Shown here piece by piece: positions 25,739 through 35,573 of a DNA stretch of 64,000 nt. Numbering within the stretch: the stretch's first letter is position 1; each line of letters begins with the position of its first letter. The DNA lies in contig JAGWYJ010000002.1 in assembly GCA_018969425.1 (NCBI GenBank), positions 1 to 64,000 on the forward strand. The letters run 5' to 3'. A program made the position numbers and the translations under genes. The DNA is from Alphaproteobacteria bacterium. GTDB lineage: Bacteria; Pseudomonadota; Alphaproteobacteria; Caulobacterales; Hyphomonadaceae. Under the pieces are notes generated by a model. It was not told the origin of the DNA. It worked only from the letters and a program-made list of their open reading frames with translations, and did no database searches.

Positions 25739-26870
25739 CTCGGGTGTCTTCCTGATCGAAGAAGCGCTTCACTCGATTAAAGAAGCCGTGACTTTCAGGA
25801 TGAGAGCTGTCTTTGCACTCAGCTGAAAACTGTCGGAGCAGCTCTTTCTGACGGGAGCTCAGATCTCGAGGGGTCTCTACAAAAAGTTCGACGAATAAAT
25901 CTCCGGCAGGTCCCCCTCTAAGCGAGGGCATGCCCTTGCCCTTGAGCCTCATTTTCTTGCCTGTCTGGGCCCCCTCGGGAATGGAGATCCGGGTACGTCC
26001 CCCGTCAATAGTTGGAAGTTCGATTTCGCCCCCAAGGGCGGCGGTGCACATAGGCACCGGCGCTCGAGCGTAAAGGGTCTGCCCGTCTCTCTCAAAGATG
26101 TCGTGCTCTCGAACAGATACGAAGATGTACAAATCCCCCTTGGGGCCGCCTTTGGATCCTAGTTCTCCTTCTCCGGCGAGGCGGATGCGCTGACCATCCT
26201 CAATTCCAGCGGGTATGTTGACCGAAAGTGTTCGGTCCTTTCTTACCGCACCGCGGCCTGCACAGACCTTGCAAGGCGACTTGATGATTTGGCCCGACCC
26301 CTGACACCGCCCGCAGGTTCTTTCCATAGTGAAGAACCCCTGCTGGACCCGTACCCGTCCATGCCCGCCGCAAGTCGAGCATGTCTCCGGTGCGGTGCCG
26401 GCTTCCGCACCGACGCCGGCGCAGACTTCGCACTTTTCCGTGGAGGGAACGACAATCTCGGCGTGCTTTCCTGAAAACGCCTCTTCGAGACTGATATCGT
26501 AGTCGTAGCGAAGGTCCGCACCGCGACTTGTGCCGCCTCTCTGCTGCCTCTGGCCGCCGAAGAACTCCGAAAACACATCTCCGAACACATCCCGGAAGAC
26601 ATCTTCGGGACGACCGGCGCCGGCCCCCGATCCCCCGGCGCCGCCATTTAGTCCCGCCTTCCCGAAACGATCGTACACCGCTCTTTTCTGAGCGTCTGAG
26701 AGAACCTCGTGGGCTTCGCTGATTTCCTTGAATTTCGCCTCAGCATCCGCGTTCCCGGGATTCCGGTCAGGATGATGCTCCATCGCCTTTTTGCGAAAGG
26801 CGGACTTGATGGCCTTCTCATCCGCGTCCTTCGAGACGCCGAGGATGTCGTAATAGGACCGTTCAGTCAT
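25734..26870 (-). CDS. dnaJ: Chaperone DnaJ
   Basis: A 378-residue class I Hsp40. The J domain occupies residues 1-70 with HPD at 33-35, followed by a Gly-rich and FG-rich linker. The zinc domain with four repeats (CEVCAGVG, CSTCGGHG, CGRCQGSG, CKVCAGRG) precedes the substrate-binding C-terminal domains. It stimulates the DnaK ATPase. dnaK lies 165 bp upstream on the same strand, so the pair is probably co-transcribed. The C-terminus has a short unconserved tail containing RVKRFFDQED. Confidence 0.97.
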   Translation of the reverse strand: MTERSYYDILGVSKDADEKAIKSAFRKKAMEHHPDRNPGNADAEAKFKEISEAHEVLSDAQKRAVYDRFGKAGLNGGAGGSGAGAGRPEDVFRDVFGDVFSEFFGGQRQQRGGTSRGADLRYDYDISLEEAFSGKHAEIVVPSTEKCEVCAGVGAEAGTAPETCSTCGGHGRVRVQQGFFTMERTCGRCQGSGQIIKSPCKVCAGRGAVRKDRTLSVNIPAGIEDGQRIRLAGEGELGSKGGPKGDLYIFVSVREHDIFERDGQTLYARAPVPMCTAALGGEIELPTIDGGRTRISIPEGAQTGKKMRLKGKGMPSLRGGPAGDLFVELFVETPRDLSSRQKELLRQFSAECKDSSHPESHGFFNRVKRFFDQEDTRA

Positions 26871-27035
26871 GTTTCTGGTCGAACCCCGATCATATCGAAG
26901 ATACGCCTAAACCTTCTCTTAGATCCGCTCGATGCAAGCCGCCTGGCCAGTGATCGACGAACAAGAGACCCGACCGGGGGAGTGGGGCAGGGATGGCGAC
27001 GATGGCCCCCCCGCCCCGACTGGCCCGAAGTCCGC

Positions 27036-28952
27036 CTAGGCGCTCTTCTTTCCCTCGTCGACTTCTTCGAAGTCCGCGTCAACCACCTCGTCATCGCCGC
27101 CTGTTGAGCGACCTTTCTGGGTCCCGCCATCGCCCGCGTCGCTTTCCTTGGCGTAGATGGCCTCACCCATTTTCATTGCAGCGAGAGCGAGGGCCTGCGA
27201 TTTGGCCTTTATATCCGCGGTGTCCTGTCCTTCGAGGGAGGACTTTAGGGCTGAAACCGCGGCTTCGATTTCGGCTTTCACAGGAGCGCCGATTGCCGCG
27301 CCATGCTCAGCCAGCTGCTTTTCGGTCGTGTGAATAAGTGATTCCGCCTGGTTCTTGGTTTCAACGGCTTCCCGTCTCTCCTTGTCCGCAGCAGCGTTGG
27401 CTTCCGCATCCTTCACCATCTGCCGAATTTCTTCTTCCGTAAGTCCGCCGGAAGCTTGAATGGTGATCTTCTGCTCCTTTGATGTCGCCTTGTCCTTGGC
27501 TGAGACATTGACGATGCCGTTCGCGTCGATGTCGAAGGTGACTTCGATTTGCGGAATACCTCGAGGAGCAGGGGGGATCCCCTCAAGATTAAAGTTTCCA
27601 AGCAGTTTGTTATCCGCCGCCATCTCGCGCTCGCCCTGCAGGACGCGAATGGTAACCGCGCCCTGATTGTCGTCCGCCGTTGAGAAGACCTGACTTTTCT
27701 TGGTGGGAATGGTCGTATTTCGATCAATCAGTCGCGTGAAGACCCCTCCGAGGGTCTCGATTCCAAGAGAAAGAGGCGTCACGTCAAGAAGAACGACATC
27801 CTTGACATCGCCCTGAAGCACGCCCGCCTGAATAGCTGCCCCGATTGCCACAACTTCGTCGGGGTTCACACCCTTGTGCGGCTCCTTTCCAAAGAACGAC
27901 TTCACCGCCTCCTGCACCTTTGGCATTCGGGTCATGCCGCCGACCAGAACAACTTCATCAATCTGGGCCAGAGATTTTCCGGCGTCTGAAAGCGCCTTCT
28001 TGCAAGGCTCGATGGTTCTTTTAACCAGGTCCTCCACAAGGCTTTCGAACTTCGCCCTGGTCAGGCGGAGGTTGAGGTGAACCGGCGCCCTCGTATCCAT
28101 GTTCATGGCGATAAAGGGCTCGTTCAGCTCGACCTGCTGGGATTCCGACAGCTCTTTCTTCGCCTCTTCGGCTTTCTGCCTGACCCGCTGAAGGGCGATC
28201 GGATCTTTCCTCAGATCGATGCCATTCTCTTTCTTGAACTCATCGCAGATGTAATCGACGAGACGATTGTCGAAGTCCTCACCGCCCAGGAACGTGTCCC
28301 CGTTCGTCGACAGAACTTCAAAAACGCCTTCCCCGATCTCCAGAATGGAGACGTCAAATGTCCCGCCGCCAAGGTCATAGACAGCGATCACCTTCCCATC
28401 TTTTTTCTCAAGACCGTAGGCGAGAGCGGCCGCTGTAGGTTCGTTGATGATTCTGAGAACCTCCAGACCGGCGATTCGACCAGCGTCCTTCGTCGCCTGT
28501 CTCTGGGCGTCGTTGAAGTATGCCGGAACGGTGATGACCGCCTGCGACACCTTCTCTCCAAGAAAATTCTCAGCCGTCTCCTTCATTTTTTGAAGGATGA
28601 AAGCGGATACCTCTTGCGGTGAGTAGTCCTTGTCCCGTCCTTTTACCCAAGCGTCTCCATTGGGGCCCTTGACGATCTCATAGGCCACCAGATCTCTGTC
28701 TTTGGCCACGGTCGGATCAGCGAAGGTCCGCCCAATGAGACGCTTGATAGCGGAAAATGTGAACTTGGGATTTGTGACAGCCTGCCTTCGAGCCAGAACC
28801 CCGACAAGCTTTTCTCCTCCATCTCTGAACGCCACGACTGAGGGGGTGGTTCTCGCCCCTTCGGAGTTTTCGAGAACCTTTGCGTTCGCGCCATCCATAA
28901 CGGCGACGCAGGAGTTTGTTGTGCCGAGGTCGATACCGATAATCTTGGCCAT
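27036..28952 (-). CDS. dnaK: Chaperone DnaK (Hsp70)
   Basis: A 638-residue Hsp70. It starts [21 protein letters not shown], includes the [15 protein letters not shown] signature and the [12 protein letters not shown] phosphate loop, and continues into the [14 protein letters not shown] substrate domain with the EEVDEG acidic tail. I chose the ATG at 28952; the frame is open upstream to 29063, but that part is the leader. A heat-shock promoter is expected in 29000-29180; on the minus strand CTTCACA followed by CCTATTG near 29126-29150 is a weak RpoH-like candidate. No CIRCE element was found here. Confidence 0.97.
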   Translation of the reverse strand: MAKIIGIDLGTTNSCVAVMDGANAKVLENSEGARTTPSVVAFRDGGEKLVGVLARRQAVTNPKFTFSAIKRLIGRTFADPTVAKDRDLVAYEIVKGPNGDAWVKGRDKDYSPQEVSAFILQKMKETAENFLGEKVSQAVITVPAYFNDAQRQATKDAGRIAGLEVLRIINEPTAAALAYGLEKKDGKVIAVYDLGGGTFDVSILEIGEGVFEVLSTNGDTFLGGEDFDNRLVDYICDEFKKENGIDLRKDPIALQRVRQKAEEAKKELSESQQVELNEPFIAMNMDTRAPVHLNLRLTRAKFESLVEDLVKRTIEPCKKALSDAGKSLAQIDEVVLVGGMTRMPKVQEAVKSFFGKEPHKGVNPDEVVAIGAAIQAGVLQGDVKDVVLLDVTPLSLGIETLGGVFTRLIDRNTTIPTKKSQVFSTADDNQGAVTIRVLQGEREMAADNKLLGNFNLEGIPPAPRGIPQIEVTFDIDANGIVNVSAKDKATSKEQKITIQASGGLTEEEIRQMVKDAEANAAADKERREAVETKNQAESLIHTTEKQLAEHGAAIGAPVKAEIEAAVSALKSSLEGQDTADIKAKSQALALAAMKMGEAIYAKESDAGDGGTQKGRSTGGDDEVVDADFEEVDEGKKSA

Positions 28953-29001
28953 GATCTGTCCAAAGTCCTCTTTTGCGGCGACCGTCCTCGCCTGTTTGCT
29001 G

Positions 29002-29032
29002 GCCCGCTGGGCGGCGCCCGGCCGAGACGGCC
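29002..29032 (-). promoter_or_regulatory. Tandem GC-rich hairpins in the dnaK leader
   Basis: Three small inverted repeats follow one another: GCCC-GCT-GGGC (29002-29012), GGGC-GGC-GCCC (29009-29019, alternative to the first) and GGCCG-AGA-CGGCC (29020-29032). They lie 50-80 nt upstream of the dnaK ATG and would be transcribed. They could form a structured leader, perhaps temperature-sensitive, but no known thermometer class is recognised. Confidence 0.35.
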
Positions 29033-29274
29033 CTCTTACGTTAACAGTCTTGTTTAGGTCCACGGCTCCTGGAGAGGCCGCCAGTGGCTTCCGGGCTGAT
29101 ATGGGATGCTAATGCACAGGCTCAATAGGCGAATCTGCTCATCTGTGAAGATGCAACCTTCAAATTCGACAAAAGGGCGGCGCGCAGTCCTATCTAGTCG
29201 CGAACAGGAAGGACGCAAACAACGGCGGCTCCGACAGTCATTGCGACAAACCGGCTCGTCCTTGCCGATGAATC

Positions 29275-29289
29275 TTAAGACAAAATTAG
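29275..29289. promoter_or_regulatory. CtrA-like box upstream of DUF1217 flagellar gene
   Basis: TTAAGACAAAATTAG matches TTAA-N7-TTAA at 7 of 8 fixed positions and ends 22 bp before the proposed start codon. CtrA activates many early flagellar genes in Caulobacter-type bacteria, which fits the gene that follows. The rest of the 359-bp gap between dnaK and this gene holds the dnaK leader and no other recognisable gene. Confidence 0.6.
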
Positions 29290-29311
29290 GGGGCGATTGC
29301 GACCGTCCGCT

Positions 29312-30124
29312 ATGGTTTCAGCCCTTTCTTCGATGAACATCGCCTCGGGCCTGCTTCGGTCGTCTTCCCAAGGCTTTGACTATTCGGCCGTTTTTTCGGC
29401 AGCCTCGGGATCCGGAGGCTCCTTTGGGCCCGCGTCCGTTGGCGTCGCCTTGAAGCAGGCTGAACGTGACGAGGCTCGCCAGTTGGAGATGACGAGAAAA
29501 TCGCCTGATGTCGCTCGAGACGTCGCTCGTTACCGTAAGGTCATAAGCAACGCAAAAACACTGGATGATGTTCTCAAAGACCCGATCTCCAGAAAAGTGC
29601 TCCTCGGGGCCAACGGGCTGGGAGATCAGTCGGAATATCTGGGCCTGGTCAAGAAGGCCTTGCTGTCCGATCCGACCAAGGCCGATTCTGTTGCAAACAA
29701 GATTAAAGGCGTAAATGGGCGCTGGTTAGACATGGTGACCAAATACAATTTCGCCCAATTTGGTATATCGAAGCTTGTAACGACCGAAGGAACAGAAGAA
29801 ATCATTTCTAACTATATCGAAGAAAAACGTCTCGATATGTTAGACAACCAGCTACCGGGATTGGGGTCGGCGGTATTGTTCAAGCGAGTGGCTGCGACGC
29901 TGGACTCCCCAATCAAAATACTTGGAAACGCTTTGGGGCGTGAGGTTGTGACGACGGCGCTTGGCCTGCCCAAGCAGTTGGCTGTGCAATCCCTTGAGGC
30001 TCAGCAGCAGGCCATTCGGCAGAGGATGGATGCTTCTAAGCTCAAGGAGCCGGCTTTTGCCGACAAGATCGCCCAGAGATACCTTATTCAGCTCAATGGC
30101 GGAACGAGCGGCGTGACCGCTTAA
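29312..30124 (+). CDS. DUF1217 family (flagellar-associated) protein
   Basis: A 270-residue protein that fits DUF1217, a family found in flagellar gene clusters of alphaproteobacteria. Visible family features are ARDVARYRKVISNAKTLDDVL, DPISRKVLLGANGL, SVANKIKGVNGRWLDMVTKYNF and a helical C-terminal repeat ending in YLIQL. There is no signal peptide. No other flagellar gene lies in the window, so it is an isolated member. A CtrA-like box lies just upstream. The ATG at 29312 was chosen; 29348 is an alternative, and the TTG at 29297 would overlap the promoter. Confidence 0.75.
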   Translation: MVSALSSMNIASGLLRSSSQGFDYSAVFSAASGSGGSFGPASVGVALKQAERDEARQLEMTRKSPDVARDVARYRKVISNAKTLDDVLKDPISRKVLLGANGLGDQSEYLGLVKKALLSDPTKADSVANKIKGVNGRWLDMVTKYNFAQFGISKLVTTEGTEEIISNYIEEKRLDMLDNQLPGLGSAVLFKRVAATLDSPIKILGNALGREVVTTALGLPKQLAVQSLEAQQQAIRQRMDASKLKEPAFADKIAQRYLIQLNGGTSGVTA

Positions 30125-30167
30125 GGGGCGTCGCGCCGTCATAGGTTCCTATCAGAGACATCGACAT

Positions 30168-30764
30168 TCAGCCGGGACCCGAGCTGACAGCCACCATTGC
30201 AGGGCGAAGGGTTCTCTCGCCGATCCGCCATCCGCTTTGGAATGTCTCCACGACTAGGCCCGAGGCCTGGTCGGACGGGATCTGAGTTACCGCCTGGTGA
30301 AGCGCTGGATCGAATTCAGTCCCGGGCGCCGCTTCGATGACCGTAACTCCGTGGCGGGCGAGAACTGAATGGAGCTCTTTCTGAGTGAGTTCTACGCCAT
30401 CGATTAGGTTTCGTGCCGTTTCCGGCAGCAATCCGCGGACATCCGCTGGCACGGCGGAGAGAGCTCGGGCCAGATTGTCTGACACAGCAAGAATATCTCG
30501 CGCGAACTTTTCAACGGCGTATACTCGCTCATCGGCTATTTGCCGATTGGCGCGCTTCCGAACGTTTTCAGTCTCGGCGAGAACACGGAGGAGTTGTTCC
30601 TTCAGGGCATCCCGTTCCGTCTCAAGCGACTGAACCTTATCGAGGAGGGTGGCGTCGGTCCTGGTCTCGTCGGCAGACTCGTCATGGCCCGTAGCGACCT
30701 CGAGGGTCGCCTTTCCCTCTTGGCTTGTGTCGGGCGTATCCGGGGCATCGATTGTGTCGGTCAT
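30168..30764 (-). CDS. grpE: Nucleotide exchange factor GrpE
   Basis: A 198-residue GrpE that releases ADP from DnaK. A disordered acidic N-terminus is followed by a long coiled coil (about residues 42-105), including LLRVLAETENVRKRANRQ. The beta domain holds the family signature GVTVIEAAPGTEFDPALHQAVTQ and GWRIGERTLRPAMVAVS. It lies 5 bp after hrcA, so both are on one transcript, and it is convergent with the DUF1217 gene. Confidence 0.96.
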   Translation of the reverse strand: MTDTIDAPDTPDTSQEGKATLEVATGHDESADETRTDATLLDKVQSLETERDALKEQLLRVLAETENVRKRANRQIADERVYAVEKFARDILAVSDNLARALSAVPADVRGLLPETARNLIDGVELTQKELHSVLARHGVTVIEAAPGTEFDPALHQAVTQIPSDQASGLVVETFQSGWRIGERTLRPAMVAVSSGPG

Positions 30765-30769
30765 CTTGT

Positions 30770-31906
30770 CTACTCTCTGATACTCGAGCCGGTACCTTTT
30801 CGGGAGGGATCGCCGACCAGTCGGCCGACCACCTGTGCTGTGTAGTCCACCATCGGAATAACCCTAGCGTAATTCAATCGGGTTGGGCCGATCACGCCCA
30901 AAGCGCCTACGATCTTTCGTTCCGCATTGATATAGGGAGCGACGATCATTGCTGATCCAGACAAAGAAAACAGTGGGTTTTCAGACCCTATGAAAAGCCT
31001 GACGCCCTCGGCGAGCCGGGCAGTATCGAGAATATTCAGCAGGTTCTCCGACCGCTCTAGCTCCGCAAACAGGTCGCGAACCCGGTCAAGAGACTGCGGC
31101 TCACCTGTTTCGTCGAGGAGATTGGCGCGCCCGCGCACGATAAGTGAGCGGCCCCGGCCAGGATCCTCTCCCGACCATTGGGCCAGACCCTCTTCTACAA
31201 GTTGAGATGTCGCTTCATCAAGCGCGGCGCGTCGCGACCGGATCTCAAGAGTGACCGCTTCTCGGGCCTCTGAGAGAGTGCGCCCCTTCATGCGGGCGTT
31301 GAGGTAGTTTCCGGCCTCGACGAGGGCTGAAGCCGGAAGGCCGGGGGGCAGAGACAACAGGCGGTTTTCGACATCACCTGTTTCCGCAACGATGACCGCG
31401 AGGGCCTGTTCGGAGGAAATACGGACAAATTCGACGTGTCGTACCGGGCCGTCATGAGTGGGTGTGGTCACCAGGCCGGCGCCCCCCACGAGGCCAGAGA
31501 GAAGTTCCGACGCATCTGCCAGAACTGCTTCCAGTCGCTTTCCGCTGCTGCCTGCGAGCCGTCCCTCGATGGCCCGCTTGTCGGCATCAGCCGGCTCGCC
31601 GATCTGAAGAAGCGAGTCCACGAACATGCGAAGACCCGCATGGGTTGGGATCCGACCCGATGAAACGTGAGGCGCATCCAGCAAGCCGAGTTCTGCAAGG
31701 TCCGACATCACATTTCTTATCGAGGCAGGCGACAATGACACCCCGCGCCGTGAAATGGTCCGCGAGCCGACAGGCTCGCCGGTATCGAGATAGGACTGCA
31801 CCACCTCCCGGAATATATCCCTGGATCGCTGGTCCATGGCCGCAAAGGTTGACGGCTGAGTAGGGGAGGCTATGCCGGAGGCGGGTCGGGTCGGGGCGGA
31901 TGTCAT
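30770..31906 (-). CDS. hrcA: Heat-inducible transcription repressor HrcA
   Basis: A 378-residue repressor of CIRCE-controlled chaperone genes (typically groESL). The N-terminal winged helix reads DIFREVVQSYLDTGEPVGSRTISR and continues with SPASIRNVMSDLAELGLL. A GAF-like domain follows, and the C-terminal part has ANLLDETGEP and the family-typical IGPTRLNYARVIPMVDY. No CIRCE sequence (TTAGCACTC-N9-GAGTGCTAA) was seen near hrcA, grpE or dnaK, so its targets lie elsewhere. It is divergent from rph. Confidence 0.95.
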   Translation of the reverse strand: MTSAPTRPASGIASPTQPSTFAAMDQRSRDIFREVVQSYLDTGEPVGSRTISRRGVSLSPASIRNVMSDLAELGLLDAPHVSSGRIPTHAGLRMFVDSLLQIGEPADADKRAIEGRLAGSSGKRLEAVLADASELLSGLVGGAGLVTTPTHDGPVRHVEFVRISSEQALAVIVAETGDVENRLLSLPPGLPASALVEAGNYLNARMKGRTLSEAREAVTLEIRSRRAALDEATSQLVEEGLAQWSGEDPGRGRSLIVRGRANLLDETGEPQSLDRVRDLFAELERSENLLNILDTARLAEGVRLFIGSENPLFSLSGSAMIVAPYINAERKIVGALGVIGPTRLNYARVIPMVDYTAQVVGRLVGDPSRKGTGSSIRE

Positions 31907-31985
31907 GACGTGGGAAAGCTAAGGGCGATCCCGCCGATTTTCAATCTGTCTTGAAAACCCGATATATGCCTTGAGGTCAGTCATC

Positions 31986-32702
31986 ATGCGTCCATCCGGT
32001 CGACGGTCCCACCAGCTCAGGACCGTGAGCTTTGAACCCGGAGCAGCTCGCTACGCCGAAGGGTCGTGCCTGGCTCGCTTCGGGGATACGCACGTCCTCT
32101 GCACAGCCAGTTGGGCTCCTGAGACGCCTAGGTGGAAGAGGGGAAGCGGCGAGGGCTGGGTCACGGCTGAGTATGGAATGCTGCCACGCGCCACCCATAC
32201 GCGCGGTCGTCGTGAGGCGGCGGAGGGACGTCAATCAGGTCGGACGCAGGAGATTCAGCGTCTTATCGGCCGCTCTCTGCGCGCAGTGACCGATCTCAAG
32301 GCCCTTGGGGACAACACCCTGACTATAGACTGCGATGTCCTGCAGGCGGACGGCGGGACACGAACCGCGGCCATTACCGGGGGCTATGTGGCGCTGGCAT
32401 TGGCGACACGATACTTGCGAGAGGAGGGTGTAATCAAGTCTGACCCGATGGTGGCTCAGGTCGCGGCCGTCTCGTGCGGTCTCTTCTCCGGGACCGCCAT
32501 TCTAGATCTTGATTACTCCGAAGATAGTCGTGCCGAAGTGGATGCGAATTTCGTGATGTCCTCTGACGGTCGCCTCGTCGAGGTTCAGGGTTCCGGAGAG
32601 CAGAGGGCGTTCTCCAGGGACGAGTTGACCCAGTTACTGGATCTGGCTGAGCAGGGATGCGCTCAGTTGTTCGATATGCAGAGGACGGCTCTTGGACGAT
32701 GA
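31986..32702 (+). CDS. rph: Ribonuclease PH
   Basis: A 238-residue phosphorolytic 3'-5' exonuclease that trims tRNA 3' ends. It shows [15 protein letters not shown], the [17 protein letters not shown] loop, [15 protein letters not shown] and [20 protein letters not shown]. The ATG at 31986 follows GAGG; an upstream TTG at 31971 overlaps the Shine-Dalgarno and was rejected. Its stop overlaps the bla start (ATGA), an unusual coupling. rdgB follows after bla. Confidence 0.96.
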   Translation: MRPSGRRSHQLRTVSFEPGAARYAEGSCLARFGDTHVLCTASWAPETPRWKRGSGEGWVTAEYGMLPRATHTRGRREAAEGRQSGRTQEIQRLIGRSLRAVTDLKALGDNTLTIDCDVLQADGGTRTAAITGGYVALALATRYLREEGVIKSDPMVAQVAAVSCGLFSGTAILDLDYSEDSRAEVDANFVMSSDGRLVEVQGSGEQRAFSRDELTQLLDLAEQGCAQLFDMQRTALGR

Positions 32703-33625
32703 ACCCGACGAGACGGATGTTGCTCACGCTGGGCGCAGGTGCGGCTCTCTCGTCGTGTTCCACGGCCCCGACACTGGAAGAAAGGGGCCGTTTCGAGGTA
32801 ATGGAGGGTCGTCTCGGCGGAGGGCGGCTTGGAGCCTTCATCATCGACACCCAGTCCGGGTTGACGCTGTCCTATCGACCTCACGAGCGATTTGCGATGT
32901 CGTCCACCTTCAAGTGGATCCTTGCAGCCGCTGTTCTGGAGCTCTGCGACCGGGGAGTGGTCTCCCTCGATGACACTCTGAGTTTCGCCGAGGCGGATTT
33001 GCTCTCCTATTCCCCCGTTCTCAGGGATCGGCTTTCGCGGTTAGGCGGCCGGGTGTCGGCGTCCATGTCCCTTGAAGAACTCTGTTCGTCTATCGTGATC
33101 ACAAGCGATAACGCGGCGGCCAATCTCCTTATGAACCACGTTCTGCCGCCAGCCGGGGTGACGCGTTTTCTTAGGCGAATAGGGGACGACTTCACACGGC
33201 TGGACCGATTGGAGCCGTTTCTGAATGAAAATGCGTCGGAAGACCTTCGTGATACGACCACCCCTCAAGCGATGGGCCGTTCGCTCTCACGCGTCATGAC
33301 GGGAAGAGTTCTCAGCCCGCGATCGGAAAGCTTGCTGTCCGCCTGGCTTCAGTCCAGCACCACCGGACACTCCCGGCTTCGAGCAGGACTGCCTGCATCG
33401 TGGAGAGCTGGCGACAAGACCGGCACAGGATCAAACGGCGCGCATAATGATGTTGGGGTGGTTTGGCCCCCTGGCCGAAGACCGATATTCATAGCTTGCT
33501 TTATCTCAGAGGGCTCCGCCCCATCGTCAGAGAGAGATAGGGTGCATGCAGAGGTGGCGAACTTAGCATGTCGCGAAGTGCTGGATTTCGATCCGAACGG
33601 CGCCGCTTCATTGGCTTGCGTGTGA
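32699..33625 (+). CDS. bla: Class A beta-lactamase, predicted Tat lipoprotein
   Basis: A 308-residue serine beta-lactamase with every catalytic motif: S69-T-F-K, S136-D-N, the omega-loop glutamate in RLEPFLNE (about residue 172) and K240-T-G. The N-terminus has twin arginines ([17 protein letters not shown]) and a lipobox ending at cysteine 20, so a Tat-exported, lipid-anchored enzyme is predicted. It hydrolyses penicillins or related drugs in the periplasm; the spectrum cannot be read from sequence. It overlaps rph by 4 bp and lies within rph-rdgB-hemW, genes that are often adjacent without it. Confidence 0.93.
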   Translation: MNPTRRMLLTLGAGAALSSCSTAPTLEERGRFEVMEGRLGGGRLGAFIIDTQSGLTLSYRPHERFAMSSTFKWILAAAVLELCDRGVVSLDDTLSFAEADLLSYSPVLRDRLSRLGGRVSASMSLEELCSSIVITSDNAAANLLMNHVLPPAGVTRFLRRIGDDFTRLDRLEPFLNENASEDLRDTTTPQAMGRSLSRVMTGRVLSPRSESLLSAWLQSSTTGHSRLRAGLPASWRAGDKTGTGSNGAHNDVGVVWPPGRRPIFIACFISEGSAPSSERDRVHAEVANLACREVLDFDPNGAASLACV

Positions 33626-33671
33626 TATGGGAACACGAGAACACGAGCTCGCGGTTGCGCAAGGGCTGAAC

Positions 33672-34328
33672 ATGAACACGAAACGGTTGCCTCCTGGCGG
33701 GCGAATTCTGATTGCAAGTCATAATCTTGGAAAGGTCCGCGAGATCGGGGCTCTTCTTGTCGGGCTGGGATTGACCTGTGATTCTGTCGGTGATCTCGGT
33801 CTCGAAGAGCCCGAAGAAACCGCAGCTACCTTTGCAGGAAACGCGGAATTGAAAGCCCTTGCGGCCGCCCTCGCGGCTGGACGGGTTTCTCTCGCGGATG
33901 ATTCAGGTCTCGCAGTTGATGCGTTAGGTGGGGCCCCGGGCATTTATTCAGCGCGCTGGGCAGGTCCGGAAAAGGATTTTCAGTCTGCAATGAAAACGGT
34001 TGAGGATGCTCTGCAGGCTGAGGCGAAGGAGGGTGTCGTCGACCGACGGGCTCGTTTCGTCTGTGCGCTGTCTCTCGCCTGGCCCGACGGCCATGTAGAG
34101 ACCTTCCAGGGGGAGATCGCAGGCCATCTCGTCTGGCCCCCAAGAGGTGAACGGGGCTTCGGTTATGACCCTGTCTTTGTTCCGGAAGGCGAGGACATGA
34201 CCTTTGGTGAAATGGACCCCGATCATAAGCATCGCATAAGTCATCGTGCGCGCGCCTTCGAGAAGTTGCTGGTCAGGCTGTCTGAGTCAGAGGTGGTCGG
34301 CGCCTCTCAGGACGCAATTGGCCGGTGA
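33672..34328 (+). CDS. rdgB: dITP/XTP pyrophosphatase RdgB (HAM1 family)
   Basis: A 218-residue house-cleaning enzyme that hydrolyses dITP and XTP to monophosphates. It shows [14 protein letters not shown] at the start, [23 protein letters not shown] in the middle, and [15 protein letters not shown] and HRARAFEKL near the end. The ATG at 33672 has AAGGG 9 nt upstream; an in-frame start at 33627 lacks one. It is functionally akin to Maf at 7.7 kb. Confidence 0.96.
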   Translation: MNTKRLPPGGRILIASHNLGKVREIGALLVGLGLTCDSVGDLGLEEPEETAATFAGNAELKALAAALAAGRVSLADDSGLAVDALGGAPGIYSARWAGPEKDFQSAMKTVEDALQAEAKEGVVDRRARFVCALSLAWPDGHVETFQGEIAGHLVWPPRGERGFGYDPVFVPEGEDMTFGEMDPDHKHRISHRARAFEKLLVRLSESEVVGASQDAIGR

Positions 34329-34388
34329 TTCCGCCGCAAGCTCTTAGAAGTCTGTTATTGTCTTTGGAAGTCAGTCGAGGGTGTGATC

Positions 34389-35537
34389 ATGCGCGACTTT
34401 GAAACCGCGCGCGGCTTCGGCGTCTACATCCATTGGCCCTACTGCGCCCGCGTCTGCCCTTACTGCGATTTCAATGTTTATGCTGCAAAGCTTCGCCGTC
34501 CTGATCCTCTTTTGGAAGCCATTTGTGAGGATCTTCGCGCATGGAGAAATCTGACGGGCCCAAGGCTCGTAGATACAATATTCTTCGGTGGAGGGACGCC
34601 ATCGCTATTGGCAGGCGAACATATTGCACGAGTTATCGAGTGTGTTCGTGATCTTTGGGGCGTTAAGGCTGAACCGGAGATCACACTCGAAGCGAACCCT
34701 GATGACTTCGGCCGTTTTCAGTCCTTCCGTGATGCCGGGGTCACCAGACTCTCTCTGGGAGTGCAGTCGCTCAATGACGAAAGTCTTGCCTTTCTGGGCC
34801 GAACTCATTCGGCGAGGGATGCTGTGAACGCTCTGGATGTCGCCAGTAGCCACTTTTCATGTGTCTCTCTTGATCTGATCTATGCCCTGCCTGGTCAGAC
34901 CGTGAAGGCTTGGGAAGCCGAACTCTCCCTCGCCCTGTCGCTTCCGGTCGGGCACCTCTCGCTTTATGAGCTCACGATTGAAGCGGGGGCGGCCTTCGCC
35001 CGGGCGGTAAAGCGGGGCGATTGGACTCCTCCCGACGAGGATCTTGCTGCTGACCTCTATGAAGTCACTCAGCTTATGTGCGAGGACGCGGGCTATCCGG
35101 CTTATGAGATATCCAATCACGCTCGAAGCCCATCGGACGCTTCGCGCCATAATCGGATTTACTGGGAAAGCGGCGACTGGGTGGGTGTGGGGCCTGGCGC
35201 TCATGGGCGCCTGACGGCGCGGGGCGAGCGACTCGCGATTGAAACGGTTGAGAATCCTGTCGCTTACCAGAAGCAGGTCGGTTCATGTGGACATGGTCGA
35301 TCGGTTCTTCAGTCTCTGAGTCGCTTGGATCAGATTCGGGAGCGGATTTCGATGGGATTGCGGATGACAGAGGGTCTGAAGATAGAGGACCTCGACACCC
35401 TCGGTTTTCAGCCGTCAGAGCCAGAGATGGCTGATCTTCAGGAGTTGGGCTTTCTCGATCGTCGAACGGATCGTATCAAATTGACGCTATCCGGTCGGTT
35501 AGCGGCTGATCGCATTTCTCTGCTTCTCTCCCCATGA
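34389..35537 (+). CDS. hemW: Radical SAM haem chaperone HemW (HemN-like)
   Basis: A 382-residue radical SAM protein with the cluster motif C-X3-C-X2-C in YCARVCPYCDF near residue 20, then IFFGGGTPSLL and SLGVQSLNDESLAFLGRTH. It lacks the N-terminal extension and extra cysteine that mark coproporphyrinogen dehydrogenase HemN, so it is best called HemW, a haem carrier. The ATG at 34389 was used; a GTG two codons upstream is also possible. It follows rdgB by 60 bp. Confidence 0.93.
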   Translation: MRDFETARGFGVYIHWPYCARVCPYCDFNVYAAKLRRPDPLLEAICEDLRAWRNLTGPRLVDTIFFGGGTPSLLAGEHIARVIECVRDLWGVKAEPEITLEANPDDFGRFQSFRDAGVTRLSLGVQSLNDESLAFLGRTHSARDAVNALDVASSHFSCVSLDLIYALPGQTVKAWEAELSLALSLPVGHLSLYELTIEAGAAFARAVKRGDWTPPDEDLAADLYEVTQLMCEDAGYPAYEISNHARSPSDASRHNRIYWESGDWVGVGPGAHGRLTARGERLAIETVENPVAYQKQVGSCGHGRSVLQSLSRLDQIRERISMGLRMTEGLKIEDLDTLGFQPSEPEMADLQELGFLDRRTDRIKLTLSGRLAADRISLLLSP

Positions 35538-35573
35538 TCCGGACCGATTTGATCGTTGGGGGATCAGCGAAGG

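Noticed and set aside
28953-31985. CIRCE operators near dnaK, grpE and hrcA
   Set aside because: No TTAGCACTC-N9-GAGTGCTAA or close variant found by eye.
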